From NCBI GenBank assembly GCA_021806235.1, contig JAJZXU010000028.1:1-64000 (forward strand): a stretch of DNA of 64,000 nt, in the 5' to 3' direction. Below, piece by piece: positions 35,129 through 44,863 of the stretch. A program made the translations under genes and the position numbers. Position 1 is the first letter of the stretch, and each line of letters begins with the position of its first letter. This stretch comes from Thermoplasmata archaeon. GTDB lineage: Archaea > Thermoplasmatota > Thermoplasmata > Thermoplasmatales > Thermoplasmataceae. Below the pieces are notes generated by a model that had not been told where the DNA came from, searched no databases, and saw only the letters and a program-made list of their open reading frames with translations.

Positions 35129-36370
35129 CTACGCTTCAGATAATTCGGCTTTTTCATCCTCCATATCTACTTTTTTATAATCCGGGCTTTTCATTGCAAT
35201 GAGCATTACCAATATAACTACCATTGGTAAAAATATTGTAAATATACCGGATGTAAAATAACTTTTTGTACCTGAAAGCACAATACCAAATAATGGTCCA
35301 CCCATTATAGCACCTATATTAAATATGCCAAAAAGGAAGCCAGTTGCAGAACCTGACCATGAAACCTCAACAAATTCCTGAACTATGGCCGCTATATTTA
35401 CACCGTATATTCCATATCCAAATCCAAACATTAGCGTTGCGATTATAGCTTCAGGTATATTCATTTTTGTGAAAAACATCATGGATGTTGATACAACATA
35501 AAATAAAGAGGCAATTAACAGTGCACCTTTTCTTGAGAATTTATCGCCTATAAAAGACCCGGGTAACGCACTTATTATAAGTCCGAGGCCGAATAATGAA
35601 AACACTAAAGTATCCTGTGCTGTGGTAAAACCTATACCTACCAGAAATGCGGAATAATAACTATTGTATGCAAAAAAGCCTATTCCCCATGCAAGCATTG
35701 AAAATACAGCCAGCAACATGTCAATTTTAAGGTATTTATAAAATCCCTTTTTGGGTTTCTGGTTTTTCATATAATATTTTGGCAGTACAGAGAAAACCAT
35801 GAGTATTAGAATAACTCCGAGTACACCCGATATTATAAATGGTATATCAAATGTTGTTTTTGTACTGAATATGCTAAAAACATAGGGTGCTATAAATAAA
35901 CCTGTGCCAAACATTATTGCTGGCAATGCTATAAATCTCCCCCTTGATTTTGGAATAAGGTCGCCCATAAATGTGTATATTAATGGCTGAACCATGCCAA
36001 CACCGAAACCGGTTATAAATCTAAATATAACCAGTTCATATTGATTTGTAACAAAACCTGTAAAGGCAGAAAATATCGAAAATAATATCATTGCTGTTAT
36101 TAACCCGTATTTTACCGACATCCTATCAAATATGTAACCACCAATGAAACTGAATACCGCTATACCGGCAGCAAAACCGGTACCTGCAACCCCAAGTAAA
36201 AATGGAGATACATCAATTATTTTTAAGATAAATGTGCCTCCGAAGAAAAATAGGTCAGCATCAAATCCGTCAAGAAACATTCCAAATACTACTATACCGG
36301 CAAACAGTGCAAGTTTGTACTTGCTTTTATGTATGCCATTAATTACTGTCTCAGTCTTTTCCATAAACAC
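35129..36370 (-). CDS. MFS transporter
   Basis: 413 residues (ATG 36364 would remove two). Twelve spans; the N-terminal FDGFDADLFFFGG is the DxD/E-type TM1 typical of aromatic-acid and metabolite:proton symporters, motif A is GGYIFDRMSVKYG, and RFITGFGVGMVQPLIYTFMGDLIPKSRGR follows TM4. It should take up an organic acid with protons. It precedes the DUF973-like gene and follows an amidohydrolase gene on the same strand, separated by 235 bases. Confidence 0.82.
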   Translation of the reverse strand: MFMEKTETVINGIHKSKYKLALFAGIVVFGMFLDGFDADLFFFGGTFILKIIDVSPFLLGVAGTGFAAGIAVFSFIGGYIFDRMSVKYGLITAMILFSIFSAFTGFVTNQYELVIFRFITGFGVGMVQPLIYTFMGDLIPKSRGRFIALPAIMFGTGLFIAPYVFSIFSTKTTFDIPFIISGVLGVILILMVFSVLPKYYMKNQKPKKGFYKYLKIDMLLAVFSMLAWGIGFFAYNSYYSAFLVGIGFTTAQDTLVFSLFGLGLIISALPGSFIGDKFSRKGALLIASLFYVVSTSMMFFTKMNIPEAIIATLMFGFGYGIYGVNIAAIVQEFVEVSWSGSATGFLFGIFNIGAIMGGPLFGIVLSGTKSYFTSGIFTIFLPMVVILVMLIAMKSPDYKKVDMEDEKAELSEA

Positions 36371-36605
36371 ATATTAATTTTTTAGTATATAATTATTTTT
36401 GAATAAAAATAGAATAATTGTCATTTTATTGACTCTTTGTCGAATTGTTTTATTATATTTTTATGGTTTATCCTTAATCCGGAACATTTTTATGTATACC
36501 AGTCATTACTGTTCTTTTTTCATGCCTGTGAGGTATATTTTTGATAATTGCAGGGTAGCATCCCACACTAATCCTCCTGTTTATATCATTTTCTTCAGCA
36601 GTTTC

Positions 36606-37763
36606 CTAAATAGAATCCAGGTTAGGTTTTATATTTAAAATACTCTCTGCGGAATTTTTTAATAACAATGCGCCCCTGTATAATACGCTTTCATCTATAT
36701 CAAACGTTGGAGAATGATTTGGTGAATTTATTTTATCGTTTGCGCCACCAAGTACATAATAGGCTCCTGGTATTTTTTCCAGATAAAATGCAAAGTCCTC
36801 ACCACCCATATTTGGTTTTGGATGGGTTATATTATCTTTTCCAAATGTTGCTTCTGCAGCTTTCTCTATTATTTTTGATATTTCCGTATTATTTATCAGG
36901 ACAGGATATCCCTTTTTATATTCGTATTCATATTTTATATTGTATGTTAGTTCAAGGCCCTTTAATATATCTTCAATCCTTTTTATTATTTTATTCTGGA
37001 CATCCTTATTAAGTGTTCTTACTGTTCCCATTAATTCAGCATGAGCGGCTATTATATTAAATCTATATCCTGCATCTAACCTGCCTATAGTTATAACTGC
37101 CGCTTCCTGTGGGTCTATCTCTCTGGATACTATAGTATTTACCATTTCTATTAAATGCGATGTTATATAAATTACATCTATTGAATCCTGTGGAGCAGAT
37201 CCATGGCCGCCTTTACCATGTATTTTTATTGTAAACTCATCTGCATTTGCCATCATTTCTTTATAATATATTGCCACCTTTCCTGCCGGTAATGTTCCCC
37301 ATATATGCTGGCCTATAATATAATCAACATTTTTTAATGCCCCGTTTTTTATCATTTCTATAGCACCGCCAGGTGGTGTTTCCTCTGCTGGCTGAAAAAT
37401 TAACCTTATATTCCCATTTAAATTATTCTTATCCTCAAGTAATAATTTTGCTGCCCCCAGTAACATTGCCATATGGGTATCATGTCCACATGCATGCATT
37501 ATACCGCTATTTTCTGATTTATATTTTACATCGTTTTCCTCCATCACTGGTAAAGCATCAATATCGGATCTTATTGCAACGGTTTTATTTCCATTTCCCA
37601 TTATATCACATATAATACCAGTTTCAGTTATTCTCTGTGGTTTTAATCCCATTTTAGCCAGTTCTTCTTCTATCTTATCTGCCGTTAAATATTCCTTAAA
37701 ACTTAATTCAGGATGTTTATGAAAGTATTCCCTTATATTTATTATATATTCATTGATTTCCAT
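36606..37763 (-). CDS. M20 amidohydrolase (hippurate/IAA-amino acid hydrolase type)
   Basis: 385 residues. M20D signatures: FHKHPELSFKEY (14-25), SDIDALPV, HACGHDTHMAMLLGAA (the metal site, C-G-H-D-x-H), PAEETPPGGA, and the final metal histidine in NHSPTFDIDE. Family members remove acyl groups from amino acids or act as thermostable carboxypeptidases (CpsA). Likely cytosolic and part of peptide/acyl-amino-acid use. A TATA-like element lies shortly upstream (plus-strand 37780-37800). Confidence 0.9.
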   Translation of the reverse strand: MEINEYIINIREYFHKHPELSFKEYLTADKIEEELAKMGLKPQRITETGIICDIMGNGNKTVAIRSDIDALPVMEENDVKYKSENSGIMHACGHDTHMAMLLGAAKLLLEDKNNLNGNIRLIFQPAEETPPGGAIEMIKNGALKNVDYIIGQHIWGTLPAGKVAIYYKEMMANADEFTIKIHGKGGHGSAPQDSIDVIYITSHLIEMVNTIVSREIDPQEAAVITIGRLDAGYRFNIIAAHAELMGTVRTLNKDVQNKIIKRIEDILKGLELTYNIKYEYEYKKGYPVLINNTEISKIIEKAAEATFGKDNITHPKPNMGGEDFAFYLEKIPGAYYVLGGANDKINSPNHSPTFDIDESVLYRGALLLKNSAESILNIKPNLDSI

Positions 37764-38133
37764 ATCTTTTTAATCGTATCTATTATGTATTTCAACATTA
37801 TAGATAGATTACACACTCCGTAAATATTATTACTATTTAATATATAAGTTTTTTATTGTAATATACCACCATTTAGTAATGGTACTGGAAAACAACTCAG
37901 ATTATATTAATGGTGTACTTTAAATGGGGTTGTGTGTATAATTAAAAAATTCAAAAGAACAATCAATAAATTATTATATGAATTTTTACTGTAAAAAATT
38001 ATAATATTTTACTTAATAAAATATAATTTCACCCTCTATTATGTTTATTTCAGTCTTTCTATTTTCACGAATATATTCAAAACTTTCATAAATATTAAAT
38101 TATATCAGTAAATTGATATTTAGTGACAAAAAA
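37764..38133. other. AT-rich intergenic region before the sulfur oxygenase reductase gene
   Basis: About 370 bases. It carries the divergent promoters of the amidohydrolase and SOR genes (AT-run aatattaaattata near 38092-38105). I see no protein-like frame. Confidence 0.5.
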
Positions 38134-39057
38134 ATGCCTAAACCTGAAGTGGCAATTAATTTTGCTGAACTGCTAAACAATGAAAACACACGAAAAATAT
38201 TTGCGCAGGTTGGTCCTAAAGTCTGCCAGGTAACAGCCAGGCATCCCGGGTTTATTGGTTTCCAGAATCATTTTCAAACAGGGATAATACCGTTGGGAAC
38301 AAGATATGGCGGTGGATCAATGGATATGACAGAAATGGATACCGTAAATGTGTATCAATATACATTCTGGAAAAAAATAGAAGACCATGAAGATATGCAC
38401 AGGGAGAATTTTACATCAATATTCAGATTGTGTAGTGCATGCCTATCACAGGTGGTTTATGGTCCGTGGGAGCCAGTTTATGAAATACGGGATGCGGATA
38501 TACCGTTAAATACAGAATTAACAGATTTTACAGCAATGTTTGGCAGGAAATTTGCAGCCGGAGATCCGGCTGGAGTGCCACCCATATCAATGCCCTATGG
38601 AAAGAGAACAATAGCAATGTCAGAACATACGGTAAAAGTAGGGATGGAAAAGGATTTTGAATCAAATATAGAAGAGGTAATGAAAGATTTTGTACATGCA
38701 CCGGGTTACCTTGGTTATATGGTACTTAAACAGAAAGGTGTATCTGCACTTGGATCATTCCAGTTAAAGGCAAAGGGTACACATGAGGCACTGGAATCAA
38801 ACGGCGAGGTGCCAGTCCATCAGGAAGGTGCATTTAAATATCCAGAAGCAAAACCAACACCACCTGAATATATAGTGCACATGGAGTGGTCTTCACCCCA
38901 GGATGCAATGTTTGGTATTGGCAGGGTATTATTCTCACATTCGGCAAGAGAAATACATGACAGGGTACTGGATACTTTAATAAGAGGGCCATATATAAGA
39001 TTATTAAGCCCCATGATGGAAGGAACAACATGGAGGGAATACCTGAACTCACCATAA
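38134..39057 (+). CDS. sor: Sulfur oxygenase reductase
   Basis: 307 residues, the length of the Acidianus enzyme, which it matches throughout ([45 protein letters not shown]). All catalytic residues are kept, one position lower than in Acidianus after residue 60: Cys31, the iron ligands H85, H89 and E113, and C100/C103. The cytosolic 24-subunit enzyme turns sulfur plus O2 into sulfite, thiosulfate and sulfide without cofactors. The start is the ATG giving MPKPEV, not the upstream TTG at 38113; a gtgac site precedes it. No other sulfur genes adjoin it. The coding sequence looks less AT-biased than its flanks. Confidence 0.95.
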   Translation: MPKPEVAINFAELLNNENTRKIFAQVGPKVCQVTARHPGFIGFQNHFQTGIIPLGTRYGGGSMDMTEMDTVNVYQYTFWKKIEDHEDMHRENFTSIFRLCSACLSQVVYGPWEPVYEIRDADIPLNTELTDFTAMFGRKFAAGDPAGVPPISMPYGKRTIAMSEHTVKVGMEKDFESNIEEVMKDFVHAPGYLGYMVLKQKGVSALGSFQLKAKGTHEALESNGEVPVHQEGAFKYPEAKPTPPEYIVHMEWSSPQDAMFGIGRVLFSHSAREIHDRVLDTLIRGPYIRLLSPMMEGTTWREYLNSP

Positions 39058-39258
39058 ATTAAATGATTTTTACTGGAACTTTTATTCTGCATTTTTATGA
39101 ATGTTTTTTCTTATATTCAGATTTTTAATTATCTCCATCATGATAGTGTATTAAATATACTGAAAATTTATAATAAATTAAAAACTGAATTTAAACTAAT
39201 ATAAAAGTGTTAAAATTACACAGATATAACTATATATTGAATGTAAATATAGGTTTAC

Positions 39259-40047
39259 ATGATTTTAGTAACAAATGATGATGGCTATAATACATCAGGC
39301 ATTAAAAATTTGTATGGTATTGCCTCGCAATTTGATAACACCATTATGGTTGCACCCGATGGCATGAGGAGTGCATCCGGCATGAGTATATCCTTTTCAG
39401 ATTCTATAAAAATAAATTCCCTTGAAAATTATGGAATAAATGGTTATTCAATTTCAGGTTATCCGGCAGATTGTATATTCCTTGCAAAGAATATGATACT
39501 GAAGGATAAAAAAATAGATCTGGTGTTAAGTGGAATAAACTATGGGCCTAATGTATCATTAATATCACTGTATGCAAGCGGCACACTCAGTGCAGCAATG
39601 GCAGCCGCTTTAACAGGTATAAAAAGTATGGCGTTTTCAATACGTACCGATGATTTTAACATTGAAAACGGTGGGGACATAGAAAAAGCTTCATTAATTA
39701 CAAAATCAATAATGAAAGAGTTTAATAAAAACGGTTTTCCAGAAAATGTTGATGTGTTAAATATAAATTATCCAGAGAAAATAGATAATAATACAAGGAT
39801 AAGAATTGTTCCAATGTTAAAAAATCCATTTATGGTAACAGACTTTAAATCAGATTTGTTTAATAGTTACAGGTATGGCAATAAAATAGATCTGTACAGT
39901 GAAAAAAATTCTGATTATAATGTTTTGTTTAACGAGAAAAATATTTCGGTAACACCGTTAAGTGTTAATGGCCATGATATAAAAAATATAGGTTCAACAG
40001 TAAAATTCTTTAAAAATGTATCTAAATCTATATATGAAAATATATAG
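39259..40047 (+). CDS. surE: 5'-nucleotidase SurE
   Basis: 262 residues. ILVTNDDGY (2-10) supplies the metal-binding D7 and D8, APDGMRSASGMSIS the serine of the metal site, and LSGINYGPNVS the asparagine loop. SurE is a metal-dependent phosphatase that dephosphorylates nucleoside monophosphates and is linked to stationary-phase survival. Its C-terminal PLSVNGHDI matches the family's ending. Monocistronic, with an AT-rich TATA region immediately upstream. Confidence 0.93.
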   Translation: MILVTNDDGYNTSGIKNLYGIASQFDNTIMVAPDGMRSASGMSISFSDSIKINSLENYGINGYSISGYPADCIFLAKNMILKDKKIDLVLSGINYGPNVSLISLYASGTLSAAMAAALTGIKSMAFSIRTDDFNIENGGDIEKASLITKSIMKEFNKNGFPENVDVLNINYPEKIDNNTRIRIVPMLKNPFMVTDFKSDLFNSYRYGNKIDLYSEKNSDYNVLFNEKNISVTPLSVNGHDIKNIGSTVKFFKNVSKSIYENI

Positions 40048-40143
40048 ATGGCAATCAATGCTTCTGGATATGAATTTATTCCTATATTTTTATTGAGGAA
40101 TTATAAATAACAAATTTAATATAAAATATAATCATAATTAATT

Positions 40144-40557
40144 ATGTGCATATTCTGTGATATAGTCAATAATAGGGCAAAATCTTATAAAATATATAAA
40201 AACAACAAAACCTTAGCATTTTTAGATATACACCCAATTTCCTATGGACATATACTGGTTATTCCAAAAAATCATTATGAAAATATATACGAAATGGATA
40301 ATGATATATTAACGGAAATCATAAAAACTGTAAAAACAGTAACTGAATTATTGAAAGAGAACATGGGTATAAATGCTGTAAACATAATAAACTCAAATGG
40401 TAAAATAGCAAATCAAACAGTATTTCATTACCACATGCACGTAATACCAAGAAGGGAAAATGATAATCTGGATTTTATCCATGAATGGTGGGTTAATAAA
40501 CTTATTAAAATGGATAATGATATTTTAAGTGAAATAATGAATAAATTAAAAAATTAA
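40144..40557 (+). CDS. HIT family nucleotide hydrolase/transferase
   Basis: 137 residues. CIFCDIV opens the protein with a Cys pair seen in zinc-binding Hint proteins; HPISYGHILVIPKNHYENI is the family core; the histidine triad is H95-Y-H97-M-H99 (FHYHMHVIPR). The family splits AMP or related groups from nucleotide conjugates. A TATA-like ttaatataaaatata lies about 27 bases upstream, indicating a leaderless transcript. Confidence 0.92.
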   Translation: MCIFCDIVNNRAKSYKIYKNNKTLAFLDIHPISYGHILVIPKNHYENIYEMDNDILTEIIKTVKTVTELLKENMGINAVNIINSNGKIANQTVFHYHMHVIPRRENDNLDFIHEWWVNKLIKMDNDILSEIMNKLKN

Positions 40558-40704
40558 ATTATTTTTATATACTGCTTCAAAATATTATCATTCAGTATAA
40601 AAATAATGACTATAACTAAATTTTCAATAGCATGTTATGTTAGAATAACTTTTTATGGTAATATTATAACAATAGTATTTAATATCACATAATAATATTA
40701 AATA

Positions 40705-40899
40705 ATGCAGGAAAAATGGATCAAATTAAATCTATATCCATTTTATAAAAAAACTGGGAAAAGTTACCCGGTAAGTTTTGGCACCGGTTATCAGGCATAT
40801 GGAGTTTATAGATATAATGATGCAAAAGAGACCGTTATACCACTGGAAAGCAAAAAAGTTTTTAGCTTTAAGGAGCTGCATGTTATAAAAAATAATTGA
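40705..40899 (+). CDS. Small hypothetical protein
   Basis: 64 residues, basic (MQEKWIKLNLYPFYKKTGKS). The GTGYQAYGVYRYNDAKE segment suggests a small beta-barrel, as in OB or SH3-like folds, but no family can be named. It ends 10 bases before a methyltransferase gene that has a GAGGTA ribosome site, so the two probably form an operon. Confidence 0.5.
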   Translation: MQEKWIKLNLYPFYKKTGKSYPVSFGTGYQAYGVYRYNDAKETVIPLESKKVFSFKELHVIKNN

Positions 40900-40909
40900 G
40901 GTAATTATT

Positions 40910-41419
40910 ATGAATGAACCATCAATGAGTGAAATAATGAGCAGGATAATTCCCATAGTAACCGGAAATGATATTTTAGATATAGGGACAGGATTTGGAA
41001 TTGTAATTAAGGCATTAATAAACAATAAAAATATAAATATTACAAGCATTGACCCGGAAATGTGGAGATTTGATGAATTAAAGAACACCTTTTTAAATGA
41101 AATATATGAGGGCAGACTAAAGTTATTAAAAACATCCATAGAGGAAATAAATTCTCCGGATAATAGATTTTCATCCTCAATATCATTATTTTCAGCACAT
41201 CACTTTAGTAATACTCTAAAAGCTATAAATAAAATAGAAAATGTTACATCAGGGACGATTATCATTGCCGACTGGTCTCCTGAATCATCTGGAATATCAA
41301 ATCCGCATTCTCCTGAAGAATTAAAAAAATCCATGGATACAGTAAAAAATTATGCCCTAAAAAATAAATATAAAATACAGAATAATAAAATGTGGTTTAT
41401 GATTTATAAAACAAAATAA
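40910..41419 (+). CDS. Class I SAM-dependent methyltransferase
   Basis: 169 residues. Motif I NDILDIGTGFGIVIKAL (about 20-36) and the acidic end of strand 2 (ITSIDPE, about 48) form the SAM site; SISLFSAHHFSN is motif IV. It is short, with no added substrate domain, so the target is unknown. It is preceded by GAGGTAATT as a ribosome site and appears co-transcribed with the 64-residue protein upstream. Confidence 0.78.
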   Translation: MNEPSMSEIMSRIIPIVTGNDILDIGTGFGIVIKALINNKNINITSIDPEMWRFDELKNTFLNEIYEGRLKLLKTSIEEINSPDNRFSSSISLFSAHHFSNTLKAINKIENVTSGTIIIADWSPESSGISNPHSPEELKKSMDTVKNYALKNKYKIQNNKMWFMIYKTK

Positions 41420-41471
41420 TTTATTAAAAAATTTGACAGAATATAATAATTATGAAACTATAAAAAAGTGT

Positions 41472-41488
41472 ACGTATTTAGTATACGT
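41472..41488. promoter_or_regulatory. Inverted repeat at the start of the ribbon-helix-helix gene
   Basis: acgtat and atacgt are perfect arms around ttagt, overlapping the GTG start at 41487. Ribbon-helix-helix antitoxins usually repress their own promoter through such sites. The site shares the gtatacg core with the palindrome at 2113-2120. Confidence 0.4.
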
Positions 41489-41696
41489 GAATACCGGTGT
41501 TGTGCCAATAAGAGTAAATAAAACAACGTTGAGCAAAATAGACGAAATGGTAAAATCTGGCATGTTTAAATCGAGAAACGCGGTTTTAAACATTATACTA
41601 ATGACTGGCATAAAAAATTTTAATGCATGGTCTGGTATACTTAGCAAATCAAGTAGCTATAATAAGGATTATGATAGGGAAGTATCAAAAAATTAG
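41487..41696 (+). CDS. Ribbon-helix-helix (CopG/VapB-like) protein
   Basis: 69 residues from GTG 41487 (the frame is open to a TTG at 41433, but similarity begins only here). VPIRVNKTTLSKIDEMVKSG then MFKSRNAVLNIILMTGI is the ribbon-helix-helix pattern of a DNA-binding strand plus two helices. The tail is charged and disordered-looking. It is followed by a broken PIN-domain gene, so it is probably the surviving antitoxin of a VapBC pair, self-regulated at the overlapping inverted repeat. Confidence 0.55.
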   Translation: MNTGVVPIRVNKTTLSKIDEMVKSGMFKSRNAVLNIILMTGIKNFNAWSGILSKSSSYNKDYDREVSKN

Positions 41697-41736
41697 GCAG
41701 TGCACTGAATAAATTTTTAATGGAACGTGATAGATT

Positions 41737-42003
41737 TTGAATTACATTGATACCTAAAAAATAAAAATAGATCCGTTGTCCGGTACTGATAAATCCTCTA
41801 TTTCTGGATTTATTGAGGTTAACAGCATATTTTATAATGCACTAAATTTATCAGAAAAACTAAAACTAAGAACTCTTGACCTGATACGTATTTCATATTG
41901 TTTAGAATTAAATAAAAATGGGTATAACATTGATAATTTATATACTGCGGATAAGGAATTTATCGGGGCTAAAAGTATTTTAGAGGATCATAAAATAAAT
42001 TAA
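41737..42003 (+). pseudogene. Broken PIN-domain toxin (VapC-like)
   Basis: From TTG 41737 the frame reads LNYIDT, a TAA stop at 41755-41757 where PIN proteins have Asn, then KIKIDPLSGTDKSS and a PIN-like second half (KLRTLDLIRISYCLELN, NLYTADKEFIGAK). LNYIDT matches the N-terminal strand carrying the first catalytic aspartate. About 40 residues of the middle appear deleted. The gene cannot make a full toxin; a 75-residue C-terminal piece could start at TTG 41776. Confidence 0.5.
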
Positions 42004-42045
42004 AAATAAAATTGTTAAAAATATTTTAAAAATAAATAATTATTA

Positions 42046-43374
42046 TTAACTCGATAGTTCTTCCAGTGTTTTATCCTTTGTTTCTTCCCCAAGGAAAAAT
42101 GTTATTAAAAATCCAGAAACTCCAACTGCAAATAGGAGCATCTCCATTGGGACTATGCCGTATAATTTCAATGTTATTGGGAATACAACCGCAGATATAA
42201 TTGCACCTACCCTGCTTATAGCCGTTCCTGCACCCATTGCCGTTGTCCTCATTCTTGTTGGGAATAATTCACTGACAAATATACCTGTTGTTTCACCGGT
42301 ACCGCCCGCATTTGCAAAATAAAATATTGCAAACATTGGAAATAGTAACGCTATTGGTGGTGTAGCCCCCACAACAACGAAGTATATGCCCAGTACAAAT
42401 AATGACACTCCCTGAGCAAGGAAAGTATATTCCTGCCATTTCTTTCTACCAAATATATCTGCTGTGAATACAAAAACCAGTGTCCCAACAACACCGATAA
42501 TATAAAGTATCAGTGTTAATGTTAATGCACCTGAATGTGATGAATACCCCAGTTCTAAAAGCAAAATTGCTGTGTATATGCCTATACCATAAAATATTAA
42601 ATCATTAAGAAACCAGGAAGTAAATGTGAAAATAGCTCTTTTTTTGTAGTTCGCCTTTTCTGCACTAAATGCTGGATATAAATCAGCACCTTCCTTTTTA
42701 ATATTAAATTTTTTCTTTATATCTTCTATTTCATTTTTTTCATTTTTTTCAGCTGCATATCTTGGTGTTTCATCAACCTTGTGCCTCAGTATTAAAACTA
42801 TTATTGCAGGTATTGCCCCGATTCCGAGAAGCCACCTCCAGGTTGCACTGCCCAGGGGTAAAAATAAAAGTCCCAGTGCAACTGCTACGGTACCGCCAAT
42901 CCACCATGACATTAATCCCGTACCGAGGTATTTGCCCCTGTTTTTTACGGGAGAATATTCACCTATAATTGATAACGTCAGTGCATAATCTGCACCTATC
43001 GCCAGTCCTAGAAGTGCCCTGAAAGCAATTAATTCAATATAATTCTGTGATAATGCACATAAAATAGCGAAAACAGCGAATATAAGCATATCCCACTGGT
43101 ATATCACCTTTCTACCTTTCATATCGGCAACAAAACCAAATATTGCACCCCCAATTAACTGGCCTACAATTGTTGCAACACCAATAAGTGCAGATATTAC
43201 AGCTCCAATCTTAAATAATGGTCCAATAAATATCAATGCCGGTCCTATCACCAATAGATCATAGCCATCAAGAAAATATCCCATATCAGACAGTGCATCT
43301 ATAAAATAATGATACCTGCTGGGTTTCAATTTATCCATTTCTCTGAGAAAATTTGTATCCTCATTTTTTTCCAT
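42046..43374 (-). CDS. MFS transporter (sugar-porter/metabolite:H+ type)
   Basis: 442 residues, 12 spans. TM1 carries GYFLDGYDLLVIGPALI; motif A is GFVADMKGRKVIY; RALLGLAIGADYALTLSIIGEYSP follows TM4; a central loop of charged residues (KVDETPRYAAEKNEKNEIEDIKKK, around 195-220) separates the halves; and ELFPTRMRTTAMGAG is the sugar-porter-like C-terminal motif. Proton-coupled uptake of a sugar, phosphate or organic acid is likely. Divergent from the P450 gene. Confidence 0.85.
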   Translation of the reverse strand: MEKNEDTNFLREMDKLKPSRYHYFIDALSDMGYFLDGYDLLVIGPALIFIGPLFKIGAVISALIGVATIVGQLIGGAIFGFVADMKGRKVIYQWDMLIFAVFAILCALSQNYIELIAFRALLGLAIGADYALTLSIIGEYSPVKNRGKYLGTGLMSWWIGGTVAVALGLLFLPLGSATWRWLLGIGAIPAIIVLILRHKVDETPRYAAEKNEKNEIEDIKKKFNIKKEGADLYPAFSAEKANYKKRAIFTFTSWFLNDLIFYGIGIYTAILLLELGYSSHSGALTLTLILYIIGVVGTLVFVFTADIFGRKKWQEYTFLAQGVSLFVLGIYFVVVGATPPIALLFPMFAIFYFANAGGTGETTGIFVSELFPTRMRTTAMGAGTAISRVGAIISAVVFPITLKLYGIVPMEMLLFAVGVSGFLITFFLGEETKDKTLEELSS

Positions 43375-43690
43375 TAGGTGTTAACCTTTACTTCTATATT
43401 AATATTTCTAATGTTATATTAATGATATATCGCTCTATTGTAGCGGGCATTTTGCCTCAAATACCGGTATTCTTCCGTATTAACATAACTCCATACAGGC
43501 CCAAAGTTGCAATATACACTGAAATAAACTCAGGACTCCATGCCTCTACTTATATACCTATTTTAGAAGTATATAAATGCTTTTTTCCCGTCCTCACGCA
43601 CTATCATCTTAGATGGGACATTATACTTACAGAATTAAAAATTTAAGGTGTATACAGAAATTACATAAATGTTTTATTTACAGTTGATTT
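43375..43690. other. Intergenic region between MFS and P450 genes
   Basis: About 315 bases with a short G+C-richer patch (ccggtattcttccg, tcccgtcctcacgc). Several short frames exist on both strands but none resembles a known protein. A TATA-like tttatttac precedes the P450 start. A decayed gene is possible but not supported. Confidence 0.4.
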
Positions 43691-43699
43691 ATGTATACC

Positions 43700-44833
43700 A
43701 TGAATATACCTACATATAAAGAAGAACCGTTTGAATGGTATAAAAAAATGAGAAAGGAAAATCCCGTTTATAAGGAGGGAAATGTAATATATTTGTTTAA
43801 AAATAGGGATATAATCAGTGTCCTATCGGATTATAAAACATATTCATCACAGTTCAGAAGCCTGCTGGGAGTAGAAACAGCACAGGAACTCGATAACATG
43901 GCATCACCAAGCATATTAATATCAGATCCGCCAGCGCATACAGATTTACGAAATCTTGTAAGCAGTGCATTTTCTCCAAACGCAATAATGTCCTATGAGA
44001 ATAAAATAAGGGAAATAACAGTATCGTTAATAAGCAATTTAGGAAATAAAAAGTCCTTTGATCTGGTATCTTCATTATCATCCCCGTTACCCATTAATGT
44101 CATAGCAGATATATTGGGAATACCCATGAAAGATACTGGCCTGTTTAAGAAATGGTCAGATAGGCTGGCAACATCACTTGGGCGTGGCCCTGATATGCAA
44201 ACACAGATGGAAATGTCCGGGTATTTTGGTAGGATGATAGATAATAATTATAGCGATAATTTAATTAAAAAATTAACCGATGTTATTATCGATAACAAAA
44301 AATTAACAAAGCCTGAAATAGCAAGTTTCGCAATTTTATTGCTGGTAGCCGGCAATGAAACAACAGCAAATCTGCTTACAAATACAATGCTTATTCTATC
44401 AAAAAGGCCAGAAATATATGAGAGAATAAAAAATGATAATAAATTTATAGATTCCGTAATAGAAGAAGCCTTAAGATACACTTCTCCAGTGCAGTCTACA
44501 AGAAGATATGCAAAAAAGGATACGCATATAAGCGGCATTGGAGTAAATAAAAATGATTTTATTCAGTTATACCTGGGTTCCGCTAACAGGGATGAGGATT
44601 TATACGAAAATCCAGAAGAATTTAATCCAGACAGGAAAAACAAAAGGCACATAGCATTTGGAAACGGTATTCATTTCTGCTTGGGTGCTCCCCTGGCAAG
44701 ACTGGAATCAAGAATATTTTTAAAGGAATTTTCAGGGGCAATTGATAGATTCAGCGTTATAGACCCGGCACCAGATGATAAAATAGACAGCGATATAATG
44801 TACGGTTATAATAAATTAATTATAAAAATATAA
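43700..44833 (+). CDS. Cytochrome P450
   Basis: 377 residues from ATG 43700 (ATG 43691 is also in frame; numbering here uses 43691). The I-helix LLVAGNETT (217-225), ExxR E259-A-L-R262, and heme loop FGNGIHFCLGAP with C330 are intact. The small size and absence of a membrane anchor resemble thermostable archaeal P450s (CYP119, and CYP231 of Picrophilus). It would hydroxylate a lipid or aromatic compound with electrons from a ferredoxin. The isolated Rieske protein at 27 kb or another ferredoxin could serve. Substrate unknown. Confidence 0.93.
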   Translation: MNIPTYKEEPFEWYKKMRKENPVYKEGNVIYLFKNRDIISVLSDYKTYSSQFRSLLGVETAQELDNMASPSILISDPPAHTDLRNLVSSAFSPNAIMSYENKIREITVSLISNLGNKKSFDLVSSLSSPLPINVIADILGIPMKDTGLFKKWSDRLATSLGRGPDMQTQMEMSGYFGRMIDNNYSDNLIKKLTDVIIDNKKLTKPEIASFAILLLVAGNETTANLLTNTMLILSKRPEIYERIKNDNKFIDSVIEEALRYTSPVQSTRRYAKKDTHISGIGVNKNDFIQLYLGSANRDEDLYENPEEFNPDRKNKRHIAFGNGIHFCLGAPLARLESRIFLKEFSGAIDRFSVIDPAPDDKIDSDIMYGYNKLIIKI

Positions 44834-44863
44834 TTTTAATATTAAAAACTAAAAATAATTTTA

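Noticed and set aside
37764-38133. Non-coding RNA or small gene before the SOR gene
   Set aside because: Only AT-rich sequence and promoter elements are visible; no stem-loop or protein-like frame stands out.
43353-43646. 97-codon plus-strand frame between the MFS and P450 genes
   Set aside because: It begins inside the MFS gene on the other strand, has no ribosome site and resembles no protein; treated as chance in an intergenic region.
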